This document shows positions 6,932 to 13,463 of a stretch of DNA of 13,463 nt, piece by piece. Numbering within the stretch: position 1 is the first letter of the stretch; every line of letters starts with the position of its first letter. This DNA is from JAKBCQ01 sp021807585 (GTDB lineage: Bacteria > Planctomycetota > Planctomycetia > Isosphaerales > Isosphaeraceae). The stretch is from the NCBI GenBank assembly GCA_027325115.1, contig DAHWFG010000238.1, forward strand, positions 1 to 13,463, written 5' to 3'. The position numbers were made by a program, and so were the translations under genes. Under the pieces are notes generated by a model. The model was not told the DNA's origin. It did no database searches and worked only from the letters and a program-made list of their open reading frames with translations.

Positions 6932-7402
6932 ATGTCGAACCCCGTGAAACCGATTCCCGACGGTCGTCAATCGGCCGCCCCTTACCTGATCGTCGGAGAC
7001 GCCGCGGCCGCGCTCGATTTTTATCAAACGGCGCTCGGCGCGGTCGAGACGATGCGGCTCAAGGGGCCCGACGGACGCATCGGCCACGCCGAGTTCACGA
7101 TCGGCGCGGCGCGGTTCATGCTCGCGGAGGAATCGCCGGCGATGGGCGCCGTCTCTCCCGCGACGCTCGGCGGCTCTCCTGTTATGATTTGTTTGTATGT
7201 TGAAGAAGTTGATTCTTTTGTCGCCCGCGCCGTCGCCGCGGGATTGAAAGTGAAAAGGCCTGTTCAGGATCAATTTTACGGCGATCGCGCCGGGAGTTTC
7301 GAGGATCCTTTCGGACACTCGTGGTGGTTCGCCTCGCACGTCGAAGACGTCTCCAACGAGGAAATCCAGCGCCGCTCGGCGAAAATGTTCGGATCGGCGT
7401 GA
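6932..7402 (+). CDS. VOC superfamily (PhnB-like glyoxalase/bleomycin-resistance fold) protein
   Basis: A 156-residue protein of the usual length for PhnB-like VOC proteins. Visible family features are PYLIVGDAAAALDFYQTALG (17-36), GRIGHAEFTIGAARFMLAEE (48-67), the second beta-alpha unit from PVMICLYVEEVDSFVARAVA (83-102), and FYGDRAGSFEDPFGHSWWFA (115-134), followed by SHVEDVSNEEIQRR. The fold is made of two beta-alpha-beta-beta-beta units forming a pocket, usually with a metal ion; H52 and E124 are plausible ligands, as in metal-dependent relatives. The reaction cannot be told from sequence: members include glyoxalases, dioxygenases and antibiotic-binding proteins, and PhnB itself is not required for phosphonate breakdown. 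AAGGAAA lies about eight bases before the ATG. No gene in the same operon suggests a substrate. Codons 82-96 nearly all end in A or T, unlike the rest of the gene. Confidence 0.92.
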   Translation: MSNPVKPIPDGRQSAAPYLIVGDAAAALDFYQTALGAVETMRLKGPDGRIGHAEFTIGAARFMLAEESPAMGAVSPATLGGSPVMICLYVEEVDSFVARAVAAGLKVKRPVQDQFYGDRAGSFEDPFGHSWWFASHVEDVSNEEIQRRSAKMFGSA

Positions 7403-7435
7403 AACGCGATCGACGGAAGCTCGAACGAAGTCTGA

Positions 7436-7464
7436 GCGGGAGACTCGCCGCGGTGAACTCCCGC
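7436..7464 (+). terminator. Possible terminator hairpin after the VOC gene
   Basis: GCGGGAG (7436-7442) and CTCCCGC (7458-7464) are perfect reverse complements with a 15-base loop, 33 bases after the VOC stop. No T tract follows. A second hairpin, AAACCG (7493-7498) with CGGTTT (7509-7514), lies further on. Either or both could stop transcription, but neither is a textbook intrinsic terminator. Confidence 0.3.
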
Positions 7465-7577
7465 ACATCATGCCCGATATCGATCGATTAAAAAACCGGG
7501 CTCCCGGGCGGTTTCGTCCTTCCGAATCCGGATTCGCAGCACACGCCGTCGTATTCTTATCCAATCAATCGATATAC

Positions 7578-7625
7578 GTCGATCGCAGGATATGAGTCGA
7601 TCGCAGGATATGCGTCGATCGCAAC
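7578..7625. repeat. 18-bp tandem repeat, 2.7 copies
   Basis: GTCGATCGCAGGATATGA (7578-7595) is followed at once by a copy differing only in its last base (7596-7613) and by a partial copy GTCGATCGCAAC (7614-7625). The array sits about 15 bases before a TAATAT box and 125 bases before the long alpha-2-macroglobulin-like gene. It may be a repeated protein-binding site or a slippage product. Confidence 0.75.
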
Positions 7626-7750
7626 TCGCTAGCCCGCGCTAATATCTATTTTTCCCGATTCGTCGAATGAATCGCGGCCGGGCTACGTCTAACACTAAAA
7701 TCGAAAACCGCGACGGTCTCCCGGTTCTCACCCCAGTGAAGGACTTTGCG

Positions 7751-10700
7751 ATGACTCTTCGTTCACCAAGCCCGCGAGCGTTTCAACACCGCGTTAAAAC
7801 TGTATCCATCCGGCTCGATCTCATCGCGGCGCTCGTTTTCACGGCGATCGTCGTCGCGGAAACACCACTGAAGTCCGCACGCGCTCAAGCCGAAAGGAAG
7901 CCGAACGAAGCCGAATCGATCGTCCTCGCTCCGCATCGCGCCGTCGAGCCCGTCGCCCCCGTTTTACCGGGTTCGATCGTCGCCGCGATGCAAGAAAAAC
8001 GCTACGATGCGGTGATCGCCGAGCTCAAAACATGGGCCGAGAAGGCCAAACCCGCGGACAAAGCGTACGGCGTATTGATCGAGGCGATCGCGCTCCGGCT
8101 CGATAAAAAGCTCGACCCGGCGCGAACGCTCCTGACCCGGACGATTCTGGCCGATCCCGCAAGCGTGTGGAAAACGAAGCTCGAATCCGAACTCGTCGCG
8201 GTTGAGATCGACTCGCGTCGTTTCGAAGCCGCCGAGACGATCCTCGACCGCCAGGCGCGCGCCGTCCTTTCGTTCGCGAACAAAGACGCGACCGCGAAGA
8301 TCGAAGAACGAATCGCCGATTCAATGCTCAAGCCCGAGGAAACGTCGGCCGTCGCCGATCCCAAATCGGCGCGCGAACTCCTCCTTCGCGCCTCCGAAAT
8401 CGCTCGATCCCCCTCGGAAAAAGCCCGGCTCCTCCTCCGCGCCGCGGATACCGCGCGCGATTACGGCTTCCTTCACGATGCGATTCTCGATCTTCAAAAA
8501 TACGTTCAGGATTATCCCAATGAAAAACCATTCTATGAAGCTCGGTTTGTTCTCGGCGAATGTCTATTATTGACGGGAGACGATCGCTCGGCGCGACGAA
8601 CGTGGATCGACCTCGCCGACCTATTGGCTTCGAAGCGAGCCGACCCGGCGCTCGACGGACTGCGCGCGCGATCGCTCTATCGGATCGCCGACACGTACGA
8701 TCTCCTCACCGTCTTCGACGAAACGACGCTTCGTCATTCCAATCCCCTCGTCGAAGAATACCGCCGCAAACTGGAGGAAGAATTTGCGGCCGAGGAGGCC
8801 AAGATTCCCGGGCGGAAAGACGCGAGAAATCAAGGATTTCAAAGCATCGATCAACCGATCGCGAACGGAAATGACGAAGCGAACGCCGACGTAAACGAAG
8901 AAGCCGATACAAATGCGAACGCGCACGCAAACAAGAATGCGAATGCGAATGCGAATGCGAAGTTCAAGTCGAACGACGCATTCGATCGAGCCGAGAGCGC
9001 ATCGAAGGCCGCCGGAGACGCCGAACGGCTGAGGAAGATCGCCGAACGACGAACGACGCTGGGAATCGCGGCGCTCGAGCGATTTCTCAGAGAATATCCC
9101 GAACATCCGCTCGCGGTTCGCGCATCGTTCGAGATCGCCGCGGCGCGCGAGCCGATCCCTCCCTCGCTCCTCGCGGCGACGCGAGGCGTCTACGGTTCGC
9201 CCCGCGCCGGAGCGATGACGCTTAGAACCTTCGATCCGCGATCACAAAAAGTTCTCAATCAATTGAACAGACCGATCGATATGCCGTTCCCCAACGAGAC
9301 GACTCTTGAAGAAGTGATTGGATATATAAAAGCCGCGGTGAAATCCGATCGCGGGCACGAGTTACCGATATATATCGATCCGATTGGCCTTTCTGAAGCC
9401 GATAAAACAATGGGATCGACGGTGACGATCGACGTCAAAGGCGTTCCGCTTCGAACGACCCTCGAACTCGTGCTGGCGCAATTGGGGCTCGTCTATTACC
9501 TTGAAGACGGAGTTCTCAAAATCACCTATGAAAATTCGGAAGATCTCTCGAACAAATTCGAATCTCCGAGCGATCGCGATTGGTCGCGCTTTTGGGTGGA
9601 ATACAACGGCCGAGCCGAGGAGGCGATCGCCGATCTGCGCAGGTTTCTCGCTGGGGAAGGTTACCGCGCGATCGCGCCCGAGGCGAAAGCCGATTTCGAT
9701 CGGCTGGCGCCGATCGCGCTCGTTCAACTCGGCAGGATGCTCAAAATCGAAGATCGGATCGACGAGGCGATCGAAAGCTGGAACGAATGCCTCAAACGCT
9801 TCCCCAATGGAGTCGAAGCTGCGGCGTCGCGCGGATTGATCCGCGCCTCCGAGATCGAAATCGCCGATCGCTTAATTAAAGACAAGAAATATGAAGAAGC
9901 GAGAACAAAACTGCGAGCATTCATCGACCGCAATCCGCTCGATCGCGATCTTACGAGGATTCTCCATCGGATCACTCGAAGTTACGAGATGGAAAAACGC
10001 TACGACGACGCGATTGCGGTGTTGCGCGATATCGCGCGGCGGTTTCCCAACCACGATGCGGGCGAATTCGCCGAGCTCCAAATCGCGACTCTCCTCCGAT
10101 ATCAACTCCAAAAGCCCGACGAGGCGATGCGAATGTACGAAAAAATCGCCGCGGCGCAATCGAACAGCCATGCCGAAACCGCGGCGCAAATGATTCAAGA
10201 GATGAAAGAATCTTATTTATCGATTCGAACGCCAAGGAAATTCCGCTCGGGAGAAAAACCCCACGTCGTCGTTCAAACGCGCAACATCGACAACCTGACG
10301 TTTTCGGCGTACAAGCTCGACCCCGTCGCGTACTTCCGCAAGAAACACGCGCTTTGGGGGGTCGAATCGCTCGACATCGGCCTCGTCGCGGCGGATTTTG
10401 AATGGACCGTCGCCGTTCCAGGATACGCCAAATATTTAGTCATTTCCGCGAATTATGATCTTCCCAAGATCGCGATTCCAGGCGTTTGGGCGATCAAGGT
10501 GAGCGACGACAAATCGCTCCAGGCGACGACTCTCTTGATCGGCGGCGACGTCGACGCGATTGTGGAAGCGTCACGCGAGCAAATCTTGGTTTTCGCGCAG
10601 GACATGAAGACGGGAAAGGGACGCGCGGGCGCACGCGTGCTCGTCTCCGACGGCTCGCGGCTGATCCTCGACGCCAAAACGGGCGCCGACGGCGTTTTGC

Positions 10701-13463
10701 TTACCGATTGGAACGCCGCGGACGACAAGGCGCCCAAAGACAAGATCGGCTGCCTCGTCGTCGACGGCGGAGAAATCGCCGCGACCGCTCTCCAACTTGG
10801 GAAAACGCAAACCGATAAGATTCAATCAAATATGTATTTGGTTCTCGATCGATCGAAGGCGAGACCGGGAGAGACCGTGTCGTTTTGGGGGACGATCCGA
10901 GCAGTCCGCGACGGTAAATATCTGAACGATCATAAGTCGAAACATCGCGTTGAAATCGTCGACCCGCCGGGACGAAAGCTCTTCTCCAAGCCGATCGAGG
11001 TCTCGACCTTCGGCGCGTTTCACGACCGAATCGAGCTCCCCCCCAACGCCGCTGAGGGTTCTTATAAGATCACGCTTTTGCGCGAAAACGGCGATCGATT
11101 CGACTCGTTTTTCCAGGTGGACGATCGCGAACCGCCGCGGATCGAACTCGCGATCGAGTTCGATCGCACGTCGATCGCTCGCGGCGAGCCGCTTACGGGA
11201 ACGGTGAAGGCGCGCGACGACTCGGGAACCGCGATCGCGGGTCGCACGGTCTCGCTCAAACGACCCGACGGCCGAATCGACGAGCGCTCAACCGACGCCG
11301 CGGGGACGTTCCGTTTTGAATTCGACACGCGTCCTTTTGACGAGGAAGGCCCCCTCACGGTCGAGGCGAGCGTTCCCGAGGAGAACGTTTCGGTCAAGGC
11401 TTCGGCGCGGCTTTCGCTCTTCGACTTCGACCTCGCGGTCAAAACCGATCGCGACGTGTATCACAACGGCGAATCGGTGAACGTCGTGATCGAAGTTTCT
11501 CAACTCCCGGGAGGATTTCCCAAAGCCGGCGCCGCGACCGTCGCGGTCGTGAAACGATCGTCATCGTCGGAGAGTTATGAATCGGTGATGTTACGATCGA
11601 CCGTCGCGATCGACCCCAAGACGCGGGTCGGCAAATTTTCGTTCACGATCGACGAAAAAATCGATCCCGATCGGCGCTCGTCTCCAAGTTTTTTCATCGC
11701 CGCGTCGGCGACCGATCGATTCGGCAATCGCGTCCAAGCCGATCTCGAAATCGAAGCGAGGATCGAACCGAAATCCGCGGCGATCGCGTTCCGCGGCGAT
11801 CGCTCCGAGTTCCGCGTCGGCGAGGAAGCGAAGCTCGATCTCGAAAACCGCGGCGACCCCGCGACGATCCTTTTCACCTATGAATCGAATCGCATTCTAT
11901 CATATAGGTTGCTAAATATTCAAAAAGGTTTGAATCCGGTTGTTTGGACGGTTCCCTCGGAGCAGGCGCCGAATTGTCGAGTGTCGGCGATCGGGATGAT
12001 CGGGAGGGATCTCGTCACGGCGCGGCGCGACCTGACGATCGAACGCGGCCTGAAGGTTTCGATCAAAGCGGTTTCGGAAACGGTCAAGCCGGGAGGGACG
12101 GTCGAGCTCGATATCGAAACGGTCGACCGGCTAGGCAAACCCGTGAGTGCCGAATTGGCGGTCGCGGTCGTCGATCGCCTGATTGAAAACGAATCCGCAA
12201 TCAAAGTTCAGAATCCGATCGCCGAAGCTTTCCACAAGCCATTACTTCTAAAAGGATTGTTCGAAGCGGGATCGACGAACGGATTTGATTATCATTCGGA
12301 CATGATCAATATTGAAGACCGCGTGGACGATGAATCGCGCGATCAATCGACCCGCGCCGATCAAGAGGCTTCGGGGCGCGTCCGCGATCTGCTTAAGGAA
12401 GAAGTTTCGGTTCATTCCCCCGTGATCGTCGATAACGCCGAGGCGCGACGCTCGAACGGTATGACGGGGGGAATGATGATGGGTGGTATGGGAGGCATGG
12501 GAGGCGCGGTCGATACGCCGCGGATGAAGGGAAGCCGCAACGCCGATGCAAGTTCGGATCGGCTTCGTCGCGAAGCCCGCGGCGACGAGCAAACAGGAAA
12601 GAACGCAAAAGCGCAAAAGGATGTTCCATCGAAAATGGGCGCTCCGCGCGGACGATTCGTCGCGACCGCGTATTGGAATCCGAAGGTCGTCACCGACGAA
12701 ACGGGCAAAGCCAACATCCGCTTCGCCGCGCCGCGGAACCCCATCGTTCTGCAAGCTCGCGCGTGGGGGACGACCGAATCCAACGACCCGCTCGTCGGCG
12801 CGGCGTCGACCGAAATTCGTGTGAACAGTTCTTTTTCTATTAAATTACATGCGCCGGCGTATCTGAATGAAGGAGACAAGCCGATTCTCGCCGCCGAGAT
12901 CGTCAATCGAGGAACGGCTCGGGGCGAGGCGAAGGTTACGCTCGTCGTCGATTCGGGCGATCGTACTCAAACGATTCCGCGCAAGGTCGCGATCGAGCCG
13001 AATCGATCGACCTTTGTCGAATTCGACGCGGTCGACGTTCCTTCCGCCGATACGCTCTCGGCGGTCGTCTCGGCCGAGCTGATCGATTTGAAGGATTCGG
13101 TCGAGGCGACGATCCCGATTCGAAGGCGGGGAATCCGCGTGTTCGCAACCGCGGCGGGGACGGCGCGCGACGATACGACGACGGTCGTCTCTTTGCCTCC
13201 CGGTCCCAGATATGATTCGGTCAAAATGCAGATCACGATCGCCCCCGCGATCGAACGCTTCGTGATCGACGCGGCGCTCGGTCGCAGAGGAACACAAGAA
13301 CATGCCGGTATCAACGAATTTTCAAGCAAAGCGTTCGGCTCGCCGCGCACGGTCGATCTCGCGTCGAGCGCGATCGCGAAGATCGCGGCGATCGCTTATA
13401 TCAAGAAGGTTCAAAGCACGGAAAGCGGCGAGGCCTTGGCGGCGGGCGACGCGGCGCGGACCG
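7751..13463 (+). CDS. Exported alpha-2-macroglobulin-like protein with TPR and STN domains, 3' end cut off
   Basis: An uninterrupted frame of at least 1,904 codons from the ATG at 7751 (AAGGA seven bases upstream) to the right edge. Residues 1-45 are a signal peptide: basic start, LIAALVFTAIVVAE core, cleavage after ARA. Helical TPR-like repeats follow (about 70-370), then an Asn/Ala-rich linker (about 378-404), another TPR-like helix pair, an STN-like domain (about 505-590, from MPFPNETTLEEV to LKITYEN) and TPRs (about 610-815). The rest is macroglobulin-like: an MG2-type domain (1028 on, MYLVLDRSKARPGETVSFWG), further MG domains, a bait-region-type domain (1434 on, LKVSIKAVSETVKPGGTVEL), a charged and Met/Gly-rich segment (about 1530-1635) and the A2M domain (1637 on, VATAYWNPKVVTDETGKA). 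Where a GCxEQ thioester is expected (about 1844-1850) the sequence reads GRRGTQEHAG. Family members trap proteases in the periplasm; that role is doubtful here without a thioester. Confidence 0.9.
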   Translation, partial: MTLRSPSPRAFQHRVKTVSIRLDLIAALVFTAIVVAETPLKSARAQAERKPNEAESIVLAPHRAVEPVAPVLPGSIVAAMQEKRYDAVIAELKTWAEKAKPADKAYGVLIEAIALRLDKKLDPARTLLTRTILADPASVWKTKLESELVAVEIDSRRFEAAETILDRQARAVLSFANKDATAKIEERIADSMLKPEETSAVADPKSARELLLRASEIARSPSEKARLLLRAADTARDYGFLHDAILDLQKYVQDYPNEKPFYEARFVLGECLLLTGDDRSARRTWIDLADLLASKRADPALDGLRARSLYRIADTYDLLTVFDETTLRHSNPLVEEYRRKLEEEFAAEEAKIPGRKDARNQGFQSIDQPIANGNDEANADVNEEADTNANAHANKNANANANAKFKSNDAFDRAESASKAAGDAERLRKIAERRTTLGIAALERFLREYPEHPLAVRASFEIAAAREPIPPSLLAATRGVYGSPRAGAMTLRTFDPRSQKVLNQLNRPIDMPFPNETTLEEVIGYIKAAVKSDRGHELPIYIDPIGLSEADKTMGSTVTIDVKGVPLRTTLELVLAQLGLVYYLEDGVLKITYENSEDLSNKFESPSDRDWSRFWVEYNGRAEEAIADLRRFLAGEGYRAIAPEAKADFDRLAPIALVQLGRMLKIEDRIDEAIESWNECLKRFPNGVEAAASRGLIRASEIEIADRLIKDKKYEEARTKLRAFIDRNPLDRDLTRILHRITRSYEMEKRYDDAIAVLRDIARRFPNHDAGEFAELQIATLLRYQLQKPDEAMRMYEKIAAAQSNSHAETAAQMIQEMKESYLSIRTPRKFRSGEKPHVVVQTRNIDNLTFSAYKLDPVAYFRKKHALWGVESLDIGLVAADFEWTVAVPGYAKYLVISANYDLPKIAIPGVWAIKVSDDKSLQATTLLIGGDVDAIVEASREQILVFAQDMKTGKGRAGARVLVSDGSRLILDAKTGADGVLLTDWNAADDKAPKDKIGCLVVDGGEIAATALQLGKTQTDKIQSNMYLVLDRSKARPGETVSFWGTIRAVRDGKYLNDHKSKHRVEIVDPPGRKLFSKPIEVSTFGAFHDRIELPPNAAEGSYKITLLRENGDRFDSFFQVDDREPPRIELAIEFDRTSIARGEPLTGTVKARDDSGTAIAGRTVSLKRPDGRIDERSTDAAGTFRFEFDTRPFDEEGPLTVEASVPEENVSVKASARLSLFDFDLAVKTDRDVYHNGESVNVVIEVSQLPGGFPKAGAATVAVVKRSSSSESYESVMLRSTVAIDPKTRVGKFSFTIDEKIDPDRRSSPSFFIAASATDRFGNRVQADLEIEARIEPKSAAIAFRGDRSEFRVGEEAKLDLENRGDPATILFTYESNRILSYRLLNIQKGLNPVVWTVPSEQAPNCRVSAIGMIGRDLVTARRDLTIERGLKVSIKAVSETVKPGGTVELDIETVDRLGKPVSAELAVAVVDRLIENESAIKVQNPIAEAFHKPLLLKGLFEAGSTNGFDYHSDMINIEDRVDDESRDQSTRADQEASGRVRDLLKEEVSVHSPVIVDNAEARRSNGMTGGMMMGGMGGMGGAVDTPRMKGSRNADASSDRLRREARGDEQTGKNAKAQKDVPSKMGAPRGRFVATAYWNPKVVTDETGKANIRFAAPRNPIVLQARAWGTTESNDPLVGAASTEIRVNSSFSIKLHAPAYLNEGDKPILAAEIVNRGTARGEAKVTLVVDSGDRTQTIPRKVAIEPNRSTFVEFDAVDVPSADTLSAVVSAELIDLKDSVEATIPIRRRGIRVFATAAGTARDDTTTVVSLPPGPRYDSVKMQITIAPAIERFVIDAALGRRGTQEHAGINEFSSKAFGSPRTVDLASSAIAKIAAIAYIKKVQSTESGEALAAGDAART
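8936..8959 (+). repeat. Hexanucleotide repeat AATGCG x4 coding Asn-Ala
   Basis: Four perfect copies of AATGCG lie in frame within the long gene and encode four Asn-Ala pairs (residues 396-403), inside a wider Asn/Ala-rich linker (about 378-404). A six-base unit keeps the frame if copies are gained or lost, so copy number may vary between strains. Confidence 0.8.

Larger units (their letters stand above)
7403..7750. other. Intergenic region with hairpins, tandem repeat and AT-rich box
   Basis: No gene is seen in these 348 bases. In order it holds a seven-base-pair inverted repeat (7436-7464), a second hairpin followed by a short T run (7493-7514), an 18-bp tandem repeat (7578-7625) and a TAATAT box (7640-7645) that could be a -10 element for the long gene downstream. 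No well-placed -35 accompanies it. AAGGA (7739-7743) is the ribosome binding site of the next gene. Confidence 0.5.

Noticed and set aside
6914..7564. A 216-codon minus-strand frame covering the VOC gene
   Set aside because: It is antisense to a clear VOC protein and has an arginine-rich composition typical of shadow frames.
7578..7625. CRISPR array
   Set aside because: The 18-bp units are directly adjacent with no spacers, and no cas gene is present.
8202..13082. Many short frames on both strands inside the alpha-2-macroglobulin-like gene
   Set aside because: The frame starting at 7751 stays open through the whole stretch and codes for recognised domains in the right order; the short ones are shadows.

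Overview
The window looks like chromosomal DNA from a GC-rich planctomycete (phylum Planctomycetota). Three things point there: a Tat-exported Gfo/Idh/MocA oxidoreductase, a dihydropteroate-synthase-like gene coupled to a DUF447 gene (the tetrahydromethanopterin C1 gene set of planctomycetes, methylotrophs and archaea), and a giant exported alpha-2-macroglobulin-like protein with TPRs and a Met/Gly-rich segment. This placement comes from gene content and was not tested by a search. No rRNA, tRNA, CRISPR array, insertion sequence or phage gene was seen.

Left part (1-4253) lies on the minus strand. In transcription order: an oxidoreductase (4253-2787), a clear hairpin terminator (2750-2725), then a tight three-gene unit: a Uma2-family nuclease-like gene (2672-1971), a DUF6513/DHPS-like gene (1984-458) and a DUF447 gene (461 to beyond the left edge). 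The last two overlap by an ATGA. They probably belong to tetrahydromethanopterin cofactor synthesis; the Uma2 gene has no known role in it.

A 400-base divergent intergenic region (4254-4654) holds several palindromic or repeated sites. To its right everything is on the plus strand: an SRPBCC protein (4655-5113), an unrecognised double-zinc-ribbon four-helix membrane protein (5342-6655), a PhnB-like VOC protein (6932-7402), a 348-base gap with an 18-bp tandem repeat, and the start of the very long alpha-2-macroglobulin-like gene (7751 to beyond the right edge, at least 1,904 codons). The plus-strand genes are separated by gaps of about 230-350 bases and look like single transcription units rather than one operon.

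The most notable points are that the alpha-2-macroglobulin-like protein appears to lack the thioester motif where it is expected, carries a secretin/TonB-type short domain inside its TPR region, and has a low-complexity Met/Gly and charged segment where the bait region should be. Several otherwise GC-rich genes also contain short runs of codons that almost all end in A or T. I saw no convincing entirely new multi-gene system; the candidates are listed as findings with modest scores.
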